The notes below the pieces were generated by a model, which was not told the origin of the DNA, did no database searches, and saw nothing but the letters and a program-made list of their open reading frames with translations. Source: Colwellia sp. 39_35_sub15_T18 (GTDB lineage Bacteria > Pseudomonadota > Gammaproteobacteria > Enterobacterales > Alteromonadaceae). Taken from it: a stretch of 64,000 nucleotides of DNA. Both the position numbers and the translations under genes were made by a program. The first letter of the stretch is position 1. The number at the start of each line of letters is the position of its first letter. Positions 33,881-43,997 of this stretch are shown here, piece after piece. Location of the stretch: NCBI GenBank assembly GCA_002162675.1, contig MAAE01000053.1, positions 124,001 through 188,000 on the forward strand, in the 5' to 3' direction.

Positions 33881-34861
33881 ATGAGTTTATTGAGTTTACT
33901 AATAGCACTACTGGCAGAAAAATCATTATCTTCCTCCCTATGGCATTTCGACTATTACTACCAACAATACGTGAATTTTTTTCAAAATAACTCAACATTG
34001 TCGCAACTAAAAAATAGCAACCTGAGCTATACCCTTTTTTTACTACTGCCGGTGGCGGCGGTTTATGGTGTTTTAGCCTTGGTAGATGATGGGCTGATAC
34101 ATCTCATTATTTCAACATTAATTCTTATTGTCAGTTTTGGCTGTGTCGCCACCAGAGATAGTTATAAACAATATTTACACACCGCCTTTCGCGGCGAAAC
34201 AACCTCAGCTGAATTGCACCACCAACAGTTACTGCAAGATAAGAACTTACCCCCGATGGGCTTTGGTCAAGCACTCATTTGGCTAAACTACCGTTATTAC
34301 ATTGCTGTTATGCTGTTTTTTGTCATCTTTGGCGCTGCTGGCGTAGTGTTTTATCGTTTGTTAACCACGGTAATTGAACAGCAAAAAGGTTGCTCTTTAG
34401 ACGCTAACACAACAGAACAAAGCAATGTCAACAATGAAGTCAGCAAGGAAAGCCAAGTAAATATAGACAAAGCAGCCACAGAAGAAGTACAAATAGAAGC
34501 AATCTTCCCGCAAGAAGACACCAATGAGCAACATAGCGTACCTAGCATTTCATCGGGTTGTAAAAATTATCATCATATCCTTTTCTACATAGATTGGTTA
34601 CCGGTGCGTTTAACCTCTTTTGGTTATATGTTTGTCGGTCATTTTTCAAAAGCGCTACCTATGTGGCTAGAAAGTTTATTAGATGGTAAAAAACCAACCC
34701 ATGAGATATTAATCGACGTAGCTCAAAAGTCTGAAGATATTATGGTAGACAAAGACGATTGCACCGCCGAGCCTTGCTTGCTAGTACGTTTAGCTAAACG
34801 TAATTTACTATTAATGCTAGCCGTTATTTCAGTGTTAACTTTAGTAGGGATCGTAACGTAA
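33881..34861 (+). CDS. ampE: AmpE-like inner-membrane protein
   Basis: 326 residues with four membrane segments (about 50-90, 145-168, and one at the C-terminus, LLMLAVISVLTLVGI). AmpE family features: the start MSLLSLLIALLAEK, FRGETTSAELHHQQLL and WLNYRYYIAVMLFFVIFGAAGVVFYRLL. An acidic, low-complexity insertion (about 168-220) is longer than in E. coli AmpE (284). Family members are linked to β-lactamase control with AmpD, but the mechanism is not settled. AAGGTTACAC precedes the ATG. Confidence 0.85.
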   Translation: MSLLSLLIALLAEKSLSSSLWHFDYYYQQYVNFFQNNSTLSQLKNSNLSYTLFLLLPVAAVYGVLALVDDGLIHLIISTLILIVSFGCVATRDSYKQYLHTAFRGETTSAELHHQQLLQDKNLPPMGFGQALIWLNYRYYIAVMLFFVIFGAAGVVFYRLLTTVIEQQKGCSLDANTTEQSNVNNEVSKESQVNIDKAATEEVQIEAIFPQEDTNEQHSVPSISSGCKNYHHILFYIDWLPVRLTSFGYMFVGHFSKALPMWLESLLDGKKPTHEILIDVAQKSEDIMVDKDDCTAEPCLLVRLAKRNLLLMLAVISVLTLVGIVT

Positions 34862-34968
34862 ACGTACGATCTACTTATTCGCGAGAATATGTGTTCTGAG
34901 CATTCTTTCGCCAAAGTTATGATTTATAAATAACATACCTATGCACTTTACTCAGGAGCTCAATAATA

Positions 34969-35048
34969 ACGTCATCTTCGAAGTCTTTTGTCGAAGCTCC
35001 ATTGTCTTTAAGTTTGGATTCCAGCCTAAAACACCACTGGAATGACGT
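34969..35048. repeat. Composite palindromic element (REP/REPIN-like)
   Basis: Outer arms ACGTCAT (34969) and ATGACGT (ending 35048) enclose CTTCG...CGAAG and ATTCCAG...CTGGAAT hairpins. The GGATTCCAGCC ... CTGGAATGACG pattern resembles extragenic palindromes common in proteobacteria. Confidence 0.65.
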
Positions 35049-35363
35049 TTTTACCAATATAGAGTTGTTCCTGATTGATCTACCTAGGTATGATAAAGAA
35101 TAACTCTGAGCTTAACTTATACATCCACATAGTGCAGAAAATGCCGTGCTACTGGTAATTTTTAACTCGATATTTATCCTCTGCACTGCCATCACCCTTG
35201 GTAAGACCATTGCTTTCAAACACTCAAATTAAACGCTTGTTTTAATTTGAGGCACTATTAGCAATTACTTTTTAATTGCATATCTCCCTTGCTTTACTGC
35301 CAAACTTCAACTAAATTACAATGCAAATGATGCATTTATTTACTATTTTATTGCCTAAAAGTC

Positions 35364-35380
35364 AATTGGTAATACCAATT
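35364..35380. promoter_or_regulatory. PdhR operator
   Basis: AATTGGTAATACCAATT is a perfect 7-3-7 inverted repeat matching the E. coli PdhR consensus ATTGGTnnnACCAAT. It lies 68 bases upstream of pdhR, so the operon should be repressed by PdhR and induced by pyruvate. Confidence 0.9.
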
Positions 35381-35447
35381 TACCAAAATAAGCAAACTAA
35401 AAGCATTTTACTTTATATCAATAATAATGAATTAGGTTTACCCGTTA

Positions 35448-36206
35448 ATGCCACAACCACTAAAACAACAGCTCAAACCACAGAAATTATCTGACATTAT
35501 TTTAGTGCAGTTAGAGAATATGATTATAGAAGGCAGTTTACAGCCCGGTGAAAAATTATTACCTGAGCGCGAACTCGCCAAACAGTTTGAAGTTTCAAGA
35601 CCATCGTTGCGTGAAGCAATACAAAAACTTGAGGCGAAAGGCTTAGTGACTCGTAAACAAGGTGGCGGTACTTTCGTCAGTAAAGCCCTGATGAAATCTT
35701 TTACTGATCCTTTATTTGATTTGATGGCAAATAGTCAAGAATCACAATTTGATTTATTAGAGTTTCGCCATGGTATGGAAGGCATGGCTTCTTACTATGC
35801 AGCAATGCGCGGCACTAGCGCAGATTTTGAACATATTCAGGCCAAGCACGATCTCATTGGCAGCAGCCAATTAGAAGACAACTTTCATATAGAAGCACAA
35901 GCTGTTTATGAATTTTATTTGGCGATATGTGCAGCATCACATAATGCGATGATATTACATACCGCACGCAGCATGTCGGCATTACTCATAGACAATATAG
36001 AACAAAATTTAACCGTGTTAGCAAAACGCCCTGATATTTTTAGCAAGATAACTGATTACAGAAAAAATTTGCTCGACGCGATTACTAGCGGACAGCCAAA
36101 AAAAGCGTGGGGCGCAAGTCATCGCCACCTTGCTTTTATTGAAGAGGTGCTGTTGAAACTCACTCAAGAAAACAGCCGTATGGAAAGATCAATGCGGCGC
36201 ATGTAA
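35448..36206 (+). CDS. pdhR: Pyruvate dehydrogenase complex repressor
   Basis: GntR/FadR-family regulator of 252 residues. The N-terminal winged helix is clear: GSLQPGEKLLPERELAKQF, SRPSLREAIQKLEAKGLV and RKQGGGTFVS. The FCD ligand domain (about 90-235) binds pyruvate in E. coli. It is autogenous, given the perfect operator upstream, and is the first gene of pdhR-aceE-aceF-lpdA. Confidence 0.95.
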   Translation: MPQPLKQQLKPQKLSDIILVQLENMIIEGSLQPGEKLLPERELAKQFEVSRPSLREAIQKLEAKGLVTRKQGGGTFVSKALMKSFTDPLFDLMANSQESQFDLLEFRHGMEGMASYYAAMRGTSADFEHIQAKHDLIGSSQLEDNFHIEAQAVYEFYLAICAASHNAMILHTARSMSALLIDNIEQNLTVLAKRPDIFSKITDYRKNLLDAITSGQPKKAWGASHRHLAFIEEVLLKLTQENSRMERSMRRM

Positions 36207-36216
36207 AAATAATCAG

Positions 36217-36291
36217 TTTCGAGTTACGAGTTGCGAATAAAAACACTGTTAGCCATGTTCTTCGAAACTATTTAACTCGCTACTCGTAACT
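36217..36291 (+). repeat. Inverted repeat between pdhR and aceE
   Basis: AGTTACGAGT (36222-36231) pairs with ACTCGTAACT (36282-36291), and GTTTCGA (36217) pairs with TTCGAAAC (36261). The structure could attenuate or process the transcript between the regulator and the abundant enzyme genes. Confidence 0.7.
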
Positions 36292-36315
36292 TATAACAAT
36301 TGGAGACAACGCAAT

Positions 36316-39009
36316 ATGTCAGATCACCCAAAAATTGATATTGATTCTATAGAAACCCAAGAATGGTTAGAGTCAATGGAATCGGTATTAGAAAATGAAG
36401 GCGCTGAACGTGCCCATTTTTTACTTGAAGCCCTAATTGAACGTGCACGCCGCGGTGGTACTCACCTCCCCTTTGATGCAACTACGGCTTACGTAAATAC
36501 TATTCCACCAGGACAAGAACCTCACATGCCTGCGGATCAAACCATTGAGTCACGTATTCGTGCCGCCATTCGTTGGAACGCCTTGGCTTTAGTATTACGC
36601 GCTTCTAAGAAAGATTTAGAGTTAGGTGGTCATATTGGTAGTTTCGCTTCATCGGCCACACTTTATGATGTAGGTTTTAATCACTTCTTCAAGGCTGCCT
36701 CTGAAAAAGACGGCGGTGATTTTATTTTCGCCCAAGGTCATATTTCTCCCGGTATATATGCACGTGCTTTCTTAGAAGGTCGTTTAACTGAAGATCAAAT
36801 GGCTAATTTCCGCCAAGAATGTGATGGTAAAGGCCTATCCTCTTATCCTCATCCACATTTAATGGATGATTTTTGGCAGTTCCCCACCGTTTCTATGGGT
36901 TTGGGGCCACTACAGGCTATTTACACTGCTCGTTTCTTAAAATACTTAACTAATCGTGGTATCAAAGATTGCTCAGGTCAGCGTGTTTACTGTTTCTTGG
37001 GCGATGGTGAAACCGATGAGCCAGAGTCATTAGGTGCCATTGGCTTAGCTTCGCGCGAAGGTTTAGACAACTTAACCTTTATCATCAACTGTAACTTACA
37101 GCGTTTAGATGGCCCTGTTCGCGGTAACGGCAAAATCATTCAAGAGCTTGAAGGAACTTTCCGTGGCGCAGGCTGGGAAGTAGTGAAAGTTATTTGGGGT
37201 AGCTACTGGGATCCACTCATTGCTCGTGATACTTCAGGTAAACTATTACAGTTAATGAATGAAACCGTTGATGGTGAATACCAGAACTGCAAAGCCAAGG
37301 GTGGCAAATATACCCGTGAGAAATTCTTTAATAAATACCCTGAAACCGAAGCCATGGTGGCCAACATGTCTGATCAAGATATATGGCGCTTAAACCGTGG
37401 CGGTCACGACCCAGTAAAAGTGTATGCCGCTTATGAAAAAGCCATGAACACTAAAGGCCGTCCAACGGTAATTTTAGCGAAAACAGTTAAAGGTTTTGGT
37501 TTAGGTGCTTCGGGTGAAGCGCTAAACATTGCTCATAACGTTAAGAAAATGGACGTAGAATCAATCAAACATTATCGTGATCGTTTCAATATGCCCATTA
37601 GTGATGATGACATTGAAGACCTACCATTCTTTCAGTTTCCAGAAGATAGTGAAGAATACAAATATATGAAAGCGCGCCGTGAAGCATTAGGTGGTTCACT
37701 GCCGGCACGACGTCAGCAACCCGAAGAAACCATGGAAATTCCACCACTGAAATCTTTTGATGCCATCACTAAAGGTTCAGGCGGCCGTGAAGTGTCATCA
37801 ACCATGACTTTTGTTCGAGTACTGAACAGCTTATTGAAAGATAAAAAAATTGGTAAGCGCATTGTGCCCATTATTCCTGATGAAGCCCGTACTTTTGGTA
37901 TGGAAGGCTTATTCCGTCAAGTGGGTATTTACGCCAACGAAGGCCAGAAATATGTGCCACAAGATGCCGACCAAGTCGCTTATTATCGCGAAGATAAAAA
38001 AGGCCAAGTATTACAAGAAGGTATCAACGAATTAGGCGCAATGGCCTCATGGGTTGCTGCGGGTACCTCATATTCAACCTGTAACGCCACCACTATTCCG
38101 TTTTATATCTACTACTCAATGTTTGGTTTTCAACGTGTTGGTGATTTAGCATGGGCGGCAGGCGACAGCCAAGCACGCGGCTTCTTACTTGGCGCAACAG
38201 CAGGTAGAACAACTCTTAACGGTGAAGGCTTACAACATCAAGATGGTCATTCTCACGTGCAAGCGGGTTTAATCCCGAACTGTGTTACTTACGATCCAAC
38301 CTACGGTTACGAAATTGCAGTGATCATACGTGATGGTTTACGCCGCATGTATGAAGAAAATGAAAATGTTTTCTACTACCTAACCTTAATGAACGAAAAT
38401 TACCAACACCCAGCAATACCTGAGACCAAAGATATTTGCGATCAAATCATTAAAGGTATTTATCAGTTAGAACAAGTGGCACCAGCTTCAGGCAGAGGCA
38501 AGAAAAAAGCCATTGCCAACGTACAATTAATGGGTTCAGGAACAATTTTACAAAAAGTACGTCAAGCAGCGCAAATTCTAACTAACGACTTCAACATTTC
38601 AAGCGATGTTTACTCGGTAACCTCGTTTAATGAATTAGCCCGTGACGGCCAAGACGTTACGCGTTGGAACATGCTGCACCCAGAAAGCGAGCAACGTGTT
38701 GCTTATATTTCTACTGTGATCACTAAAGAAGCGGGCCCTGCGATTGCGGCAACTGATTACATTAAAAATTATTCAGATCAAGTGCGTGCCTACATCAACA
38801 CTGAATACCGCGTGTTAGGTACCGACGGCTTTGGTCGTAGTGATAGCCGCGCTAATTTACGTCAGCATTTTGAAGTTGATCAACACTATATTGTTGTGGC
38901 CGCATTATTCGAACTCGCTAATCGTGGTGACATTGAACGTAATGTTGTCAGTGAAGCCATTAAACGCTTCAACATTGACAGCGATAAACTTAACCCACTT
39001 TATGCTTAA
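36316..39009 (+). CDS. aceE: Pyruvate dehydrogenase E1 component (homodimeric)
   Basis: Thiamine-diphosphate enzyme that decarboxylates pyruvate and acetylates the E2 lipoyl group. 897 residues, as usual for the homodimeric type (E. coli 887). Motifs: GGHIGSFASSATLYDVGFNH, the ThDP motif GDGETDEPES...NCNLQRLDGPV, RTFGMEGLFRQVGIY, and GRTTLNGEGLQHQDGHSH. GGAGACAACGC upstream is the ribosome site. It is preceded by the inverted repeat noted above and followed 26 bases later by aceF. Confidence 0.98.
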   Translation: MSDHPKIDIDSIETQEWLESMESVLENEGAERAHFLLEALIERARRGGTHLPFDATTAYVNTIPPGQEPHMPADQTIESRIRAAIRWNALALVLRASKKDLELGGHIGSFASSATLYDVGFNHFFKAASEKDGGDFIFAQGHISPGIYARAFLEGRLTEDQMANFRQECDGKGLSSYPHPHLMDDFWQFPTVSMGLGPLQAIYTARFLKYLTNRGIKDCSGQRVYCFLGDGETDEPESLGAIGLASREGLDNLTFIINCNLQRLDGPVRGNGKIIQELEGTFRGAGWEVVKVIWGSYWDPLIARDTSGKLLQLMNETVDGEYQNCKAKGGKYTREKFFNKYPETEAMVANMSDQDIWRLNRGGHDPVKVYAAYEKAMNTKGRPTVILAKTVKGFGLGASGEALNIAHNVKKMDVESIKHYRDRFNMPISDDDIEDLPFFQFPEDSEEYKYMKARREALGGSLPARRQQPEETMEIPPLKSFDAITKGSGGREVSSTMTFVRVLNSLLKDKKIGKRIVPIIPDEARTFGMEGLFRQVGIYANEGQKYVPQDADQVAYYREDKKGQVLQEGINELGAMASWVAAGTSYSTCNATTIPFYIYYSMFGFQRVGDLAWAAGDSQARGFLLGATAGRTTLNGEGLQHQDGHSHVQAGLIPNCVTYDPTYGYEIAVIIRDGLRRMYEENENVFYYLTLMNENYQHPAIPETKDICDQIIKGIYQLEQVAPASGRGKKKAIANVQLMGSGTILQKVRQAAQILTNDFNISSDVYSVTSFNELARDGQDVTRWNMLHPESEQRVAYISTVITKEAGPAIAATDYIKNYSDQVRAYINTEYRVLGTDGFGRSDSRANLRQHFEVDQHYIVVAALFELANRGDIERNVVSEAIKRFNIDSDKLNPLYA

Positions 39010-39035
39010 TCAGTTACTAGAATAAGGAAAATAAA

Positions 39036-40715
39036 ATGTCTATTGAAAAAATTCTAGTCCCCGATGTTGGCGGCGAAGAAGTTGAGATTATTGAGATCTG
39101 TTTTGCCGTTGGCGATGTGCTTGAAGCAGATGAAGGTATTATAACGGTTGAAACAGATAAAGCCTCAATGGATATCCCGGCACCGTTTGCAGGTACCTTA
39201 ACAAGCTTAACCGTTGCCGTTGGTGATAAGATAAAAGCAGGCGATGTTATTGGTGAAATCAACGCAGCTAGTAGTGAGTCATCCGGGTCGAGTAGCGAAG
39301 AAACAAAGCAACCCGCGCCAGTTACAGCACCCGTTAAAGTAACCGAAACTCAATCTGCAACCGTTGTTGAAGCAGCGCCAGCGACACCAATCACTAGCGC
39401 TTCAGCAACTAACGTTTCAGCAGTCATTGAAATCATTGTCCCCGATATTGGTGAAGATGGTGAAGTTGAAGTTATCGAAGTATTAGTTAAAGTCGGCGAT
39501 AGCATTGAAGAAGAAGACGGCTTAATCACCCTTGAAACTGACAAAGCAACCATGGATGTTCCTTCAACACATGCAGGCACGGTAAAAGAAGTCTTTATTA
39601 ATATTGGTGACAAGGTTAAGCAAGGTAGCCTAGTGATCAAACTTGAAACATCAAGCAGTGCCCCCGTTGATACTCCAGCAAAAGCTGCCCCAGTTGTCGT
39701 ACCTGAGCCAGCAAAAGTAGCCCCGACTACAGCACCCGTTAGTTCGCCAGTACCGCACCATCCACAATCAGGTACCAGTAAAAAAGGCACTATTTATAGT
39801 TCACCGTCAATTCGCCGTATCGCTCGTGAATTTGGCGTTGATCTAACCTTAGTAAAAGGCACGGGCAATAAAGAGCGTATTTTAAAAGAAGACGTACAAT
39901 CTTACGTAAAATATGAACTTTCTCGTCCAAAAGCTAATGCGGGTAGCTCTGTTGCCGCGGGTGAAGGTGGTTTACAAGTCGTTAGTGCCAAAGCAATAGA
40001 TTTCTCAAAATTTGGTGCAGTTGAAACTAAGCCATTAACGCGTATTCAAAAAATATCGGGACCATTCTTACACCGTAACTGGGTAACAATCCCTCATGTA
40101 ACACAATTTGATGAAGCAGATATCACCAACGTTGAAGCCTTTCGTAAAGAACAGAATGTAGCTTGTGAAAAACAAAAACTTGGCTTTAAAATTACTCCCT
40201 TAGTGTTTATTTTAAAAGCGGCGGCTGATGCCTTACGCACCTTCCCAGTATTTAACTCAAGCTTGAGTGAAGACGGTGAAAGCCTGATCATGAAAAAATA
40301 CATTCATATCGGCGTTGCTGTAGATACACCCAACGGTTTAGTTGTACCTGTGGTGCGTGATGTTGATCAAAAAGGTATTCATCAGTTATCACGTGAATTA
40401 CTTGAAATTAGCATTAAAGCACGTGATGGCAAATTAAAAGCCGCTGACATGCAAGGTGGTTGTTTCACTATTTCTAGTCTTGGTGGCATTGGTGGTACAG
40501 CATTTACCCCCATTGTTAACGCACCAGAAGTCGCCATTTTAGGTGTTTCAAAATCAGAAATGAAACCTAAGTGGAATGGCAGTGAATTTGTGCCTAAGCT
40601 GATGCTACCGTTATCAATGTCTTACGACCATCGTGTAATTGACGGCGCTATCGCAGCACGCTTTACTGTGCACTTAGCTGGCGTAATGTCAGATATTCGA
40701 AAATTGATACTTTAG
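39036..40715 (+). CDS. aceF: Pyruvate dehydrogenase E2, dihydrolipoamide acetyltransferase
   Basis: 559 residues. Two lipoyl domains (about 1-75 and 128-205), with lipoylated lysines in ETDKASMDIP and ETDKATMDVP. Ala/Pro-rich linkers, an E3/E1-binding domain (about 250-290, SPSIRRIAREFGVDL) and the catalytic domain with SYDHRVIDGA follow. E. coli has three lipoyl domains; this one has two, which is common in other gammaproteobacteria. AAGGAAAAT precedes the ATG. Confidence 0.97.
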   Translation: MSIEKILVPDVGGEEVEIIEICFAVGDVLEADEGIITVETDKASMDIPAPFAGTLTSLTVAVGDKIKAGDVIGEINAASSESSGSSSEETKQPAPVTAPVKVTETQSATVVEAAPATPITSASATNVSAVIEIIVPDIGEDGEVEVIEVLVKVGDSIEEEDGLITLETDKATMDVPSTHAGTVKEVFINIGDKVKQGSLVIKLETSSSAPVDTPAKAAPVVVPEPAKVAPTTAPVSSPVPHHPQSGTSKKGTIYSSPSIRRIAREFGVDLTLVKGTGNKERILKEDVQSYVKYELSRPKANAGSSVAAGEGGLQVVSAKAIDFSKFGAVETKPLTRIQKISGPFLHRNWVTIPHVTQFDEADITNVEAFRKEQNVACEKQKLGFKITPLVFILKAAADALRTFPVFNSSLSEDGESLIMKKYIHIGVAVDTPNGLVVPVVRDVDQKGIHQLSRELLEISIKARDGKLKAADMQGGCFTISSLGGIGGTAFTPIVNAPEVAILGVSKSEMKPKWNGSEFVPKLMLPLSMSYDHRVIDGAIAARFTVHLAGVMSDIRKLIL

Positions 40716-40826
40716 TCGATAAAAAGGCAATTAATATTGGAGAAATTCAACAGTTAAGCGTAGAATTTCGTCCATAAATACTTAGAAGCTATTTTAAACC
40801 AATAAACAAGGTTAATGAGGAAAGTT

Positions 40827-42257
40827 ATGAGTGATATTAAAACTCAAGTTGTAATTCTAGGCGCAGGCCCTGGTGGTTATTCAGCTGCATTTCGCGCAGC
40901 AGATTTAGGCTTAGACGTAGTATTAGTAGAAAGTCGCGCAACCTTAGGTGGTGTGTGTTTAAACGTGGGTTGTATCCCATCAAAAGCTTTATTGCATGTT
41001 GCTAAAGTTATTGACGATGCCGCAGCAATGGCGTCACACGGTGTTACTTTTGGTAAGCCAGAAATTGATTTAGATAAAATTCGTGATTGGAAAGACAGCG
41101 TAATCGCCCAACTTACTGGCGGTTTATCGGGTATGGCTAATGCACGTAAAGTGACTACTGTTTCAGGTTACGGAAAATTTACCTCTGACAAAACGATTGC
41201 TGTTGAAGACAGTGAAGGTAAAGTAACCACTATCACTTTTGATAACGCCATTATTGCTGCTGGCTCTTCTGTGGTGAACTTGCCCTTTATTCCAACAGAT
41301 GATCCTCGTATTATCGACTCAACTGGCGCATTAGAACTTGCAGATATTCCAGCTGAAATGTTGGTATTGGGTGGTGGTATTATCGGTTTAGAAATGGGTA
41401 CCGTTTATAGCTCATTAGGCTCAAACGTTTCTGTTGTTGAGTTTGCTGATCAATTAGTACCTGCTGCTGACAAAGACATTGTTCGTGTTTATAACAATTA
41501 TGTTAAAAAGCGTTTCAACATTATGTTGTCTACTAAAGTGGTTGCTGTTGAAGCGAAAGACGATGGTTTATACGTAACATTCGAAGGCAAAAAAGCGCCG
41601 GCAGAGCCAGTACGCTATGACAAAATTTTAGTGGCAGTGGGTCGTAAACCAAATGGACACTTAGTTGCTGCTGATAAAGCGGGCGTTAATGTTGACGAAC
41701 GTGGTTTCATTAATGTAACCAACGAACTTCGTACTAACGTTAATCATATTTTCGCTATCGGTGATGTGGTTGGTCAACCTATGCTGGCTCACAAAGCAGT
41801 GCATGAAGCGCACGTTGCCGCTGAAGTTATTTCAGGTAAAAAACATACCTTCGAACCACGCTGTATTCCATCAATTGCTTATACCGATCCAGAAATGGCT
41901 TGGGTTGGCGTTACTGAGCGCGAAGCAAAAGAACAAGGCTTAAACGTCGAAGTGGCTAGCTTCCCATGGGCAGCGTCAGGTCGTGCTATTGCTTCTGCTC
42001 GTACCGAAGGTAAAACTAAGCTGATTTTTGAAAAAGAAACCGGTCGCGTTTTAGGTGGTGCTATTGTTGGTATCAATGCTGGTGAAATGCTTGGTGAAAT
42101 CTGTTTAGCCGTTGAAATGGGCGCAGATGCTGAAGATGTTGGTTTAACTATTCATGCTCACCCAACCTTGAATGAATCAATTGGTTTAGCGGCGGAAATC
42201 TTTGAAGGTTCAATTACTGATTTACCTAACCCTAAAGCGGTTAAAAAGAAAAAATAG
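40827..42257 (+). CDS. lpdA: Dihydrolipoamide dehydrogenase (E3)
   Basis: FAD/NAD oxidoreductase of 476 residues shared by 2-oxoacid dehydrogenases. FAD motif GAGPGGYSAAFRAADLG, redox disulfide GGVCLNVGCIPSKALL, NAD motif GGGIIGLEMGTVYSSLG and C-terminal His-Glu in HAHPTLNES. The ATG at 40827 follows ATGAGGAAAG; an earlier ATG at 40815 is part of that ribosome site. A 17-bp terminator hairpin ends the operon. Confidence 0.97.
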   Translation: MSDIKTQVVILGAGPGGYSAAFRAADLGLDVVLVESRATLGGVCLNVGCIPSKALLHVAKVIDDAAAMASHGVTFGKPEIDLDKIRDWKDSVIAQLTGGLSGMANARKVTTVSGYGKFTSDKTIAVEDSEGKVTTITFDNAIIAAGSSVVNLPFIPTDDPRIIDSTGALELADIPAEMLVLGGGIIGLEMGTVYSSLGSNVSVVEFADQLVPAADKDIVRVYNNYVKKRFNIMLSTKVVAVEAKDDGLYVTFEGKKAPAEPVRYDKILVAVGRKPNGHLVAADKAGVNVDERGFINVTNELRTNVNHIFAIGDVVGQPMLAHKAVHEAHVAAEVISGKKHTFEPRCIPSIAYTDPEMAWVGVTEREAKEQGLNVEVASFPWAASGRAIASARTEGKTKLIFEKETGRVLGGAIVGINAGEMLGEICLAVEMGADAEDVGLTIHAHPTLNESIGLAAEIFEGSITDLPNPKAVKKKK

Positions 42258-42360
42258 TCAGGAACTATTTTTAACAACCACAGGTTGGCTCCGTAAGGGG
42301 TGAGTGCAGGGATAGCACGAATAAAAAGTAAGCATAAGTGACGAAAAGAGCTAACTAAAA

Positions 42361-42398
42361 AATAAAGCCTGTTATATCACGATATAACAGGCTTTATT
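42361..42398 (+). terminator. Terminator of the pdh operon
   Basis: A 17-bp perfect stem (AATAAAGCCTGTTATAT and its complement) with loop CACG, one of the strongest hairpins in the window. Confidence 0.9.
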
Positions 42399-42424
42399 GC
42401 GAAAGTAGGACTAATATTTGCTAT

Positions 42425-43189
42425 ATGAAGAAAAGTAAAAGAACAAACTACCTTGCACAAATTTGCTTAGCTGTTTTATTCGCAAATATTAATTTAACTT
42501 ATGCCAAAGAATTTATTATTGGTGTCGAGGAAGTGAGTTATTATCCTCTGTATGACTTTTCAGCAACTAATGAAAGCAGACCAAGCTACAGCAAAGATTT
42601 ATTAACGGCTTTTTTTAAGCAGCATAACTATTCCTACCGCTTCGTTGCTTTACCCATTAAACGCTTTAATAAGTGGTATGTAGAAAAAGGGATCGACTTT
42701 AAGTTTCCTGACAACATGATATGGCGTGATGACAAACAAAACAAATTAAATATCACCTTTAGCCAATCCGTTATAGAGTTAATGGCTGGCAGTTATGTCC
42801 TAGCTTCTAACGCTAAATATAGACGCGATGATGTGAAAAGGTTAGCGACTATTTTTGGCTTCTCCCCAACGTTATGGTTTGACAAAGTTGCAACTAAGGA
42901 GATTGAGTTAATAGAAGAAAATAGCCCGTTAAGCATAGTAAAACATGTGCTTCATGGTAATGTTGATGCCACGAATATTGACTCTAATGTCATCAGACAC
43001 AATTTGAAATTATTGAAAAATCCTCAAACCATTATTCTGAATACCCATATTAAGCACGAAGTATTCAGCTATTATTTATCTTCGATTAAACATCCTGAAA
43101 TCATCAAACAGTTTGATGACTTTTTACAAAATAATGCCAAGTTAGTATTACAACTTAAGAAAAAATACGGCATTATCGAAGACTTCTAA
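42425..43189 (+). CDS. Periplasmic solute-binding protein-like (SBP family 3 fold)
   Basis: 254 residues with a signal peptide (about 1-27, ending TYA-KE). The mature part starts KEFIIGVEEVSYYPLYDF and contains KDLLTAFFKQHNYSYRFVALPIKRFNKWY, then ITFSQSVIELMAGSYV, as in the family 3 amino-acid-binding fold. Similar orphan proteins are common in Alteromonadales. No transporter genes are nearby, so the ligand and role are unknown; it may work with a distant permease or a sensor. It is a single gene after the pdh terminator. Confidence 0.75.
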   Translation: MKKSKRTNYLAQICLAVLFANINLTYAKEFIIGVEEVSYYPLYDFSATNESRPSYSKDLLTAFFKQHNYSYRFVALPIKRFNKWYVEKGIDFKFPDNMIWRDDKQNKLNITFSQSVIELMAGSYVLASNAKYRRDDVKRLATIFGFSPTLWFDKVATKEIELIEENSPLSIVKHVLHGNVDATNIDSNVIRHNLKLLKNPQTIILNTHIKHEVFSYYLSSIKHPEIIKQFDDFLQNNAKLVLQLKKKYGIIEDF

Positions 43190-43280
43190 ACAGTATTTGT
43201 ACTTTAGCTTTTACTGATATTCCCCGTATTTTTGAGTTATAAAAAACTGACTTTTTCTCGATAGCTACTAAAATAGAAGC

Positions 43281-43997
43281 TTACAAACACTCAATAAACA
43301 GGTGCACAAGTAAACGTTCAACTTTTGCTGAATTGGCAGTAAATTGAATGCCTAACGTCATTTTGCCATTTTCATATCTTTGATTACATACTCGCGCCAC
43401 TATTGCTAATTCCCCTTCGATGGGACTTTGCACGTATAGGGTGAGCTGTTGATTTTTTAGGTTAGATAATTTTTCCGATGTTTTAAAAGAAAAACCACAG
43501 CCGCGTGGCGATATATCGACAATAATACCTTGAAATTCTGACAGCAAACTCAATAATTCAGAGCCAATAAATTTTAGCTTGGCAGGTAAATGGGCTTGAG
43601 TACGAGCATAACCACGCAATTGTCGATTATAGATGTGTAATGGATACTCGATAACAAAGCATTTTTCTGGGAAATGCACGATAGACTTTATGGTTGAATC
43701 AAAAGAAAAACACTCACCTTGTTGCTGCTCTTCAGCAGCGCTTTCAGCATTAGTAGCAACAGGCGCAAGGTAGCGAATAAAAACAGACCTCCCTACCGAT
43801 AAAGCCTCAGTATAATCATGAGTACGAATACCAACAGGGTATTTTAAAATAATATATTGGCCAAAAGCATAACCAATAAGGGGCAACTTTAACCGCACAT
43901 CGGCTAACTGCTCAAGTTGTACATCAAGTAACTGACCGGGCAATAGTTCAAAGATGCTGGTATTAACTTTATTTGTTTCAACTGAGAGGTTAGTCAT
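43281..43997 (-). CDS. PilZ-domain protein with YcgR-like N-terminus
   Basis: 238 residues. The N-terminal β-barrel (about 15-115) is YcgR-like; the C-terminal PilZ domain (about 122-238) has an RGYAR motif (the family pattern is RxxxR) and DISPRGCGFSF (the D/NxSxxG motif) that bind c-di-GMP. YcgR proteins act as flagellar brakes or motility effectors; no flagellar genes are nearby, so the target is open. It is a possible reader of c-di-GMP made by the diguanylate cyclase at the left end. Confidence 0.85.
   Translation of the reverse strand: MTNLSVETNKVNTSIFELLPGQLLDVQLEQLADVRLKLPLIGYAFGQYIILKYPVGIRTHDYTEALSVGRSVFIRYLAPVATNAESAAEEQQQGECFSFDSTIKSIVHFPEKCFVIEYPLHIYNRQLRGYARTQAHLPAKLKFIGSELLSLLSEFQGIIVDISPRGCGFSFKTSEKLSNLKNQQLTLYVQSPIEGELAIVARVCNQRYENGKMTLGIQFTANSAKVERLLVHLFIECL

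Larger units (their letters stand above)
34862..35447. other. ampE-pdhR intergenic region
   Basis: Nearly 590 bases without a gene. It contains a composite palindrome at 34969-35048, a further AGAGTT/AACTCT inverted pair around 35061-35107, AT-rich promoter sequence and the PdhR box. No coding frame was accepted. Confidence 0.6.

Noticed and set aside
39350-39790. 146-codon minus-strand frame inside aceF
   Set aside because: Its Ser/Thr/Gly-rich content is the antisense of the Ala/Pro-rich linkers of aceF.
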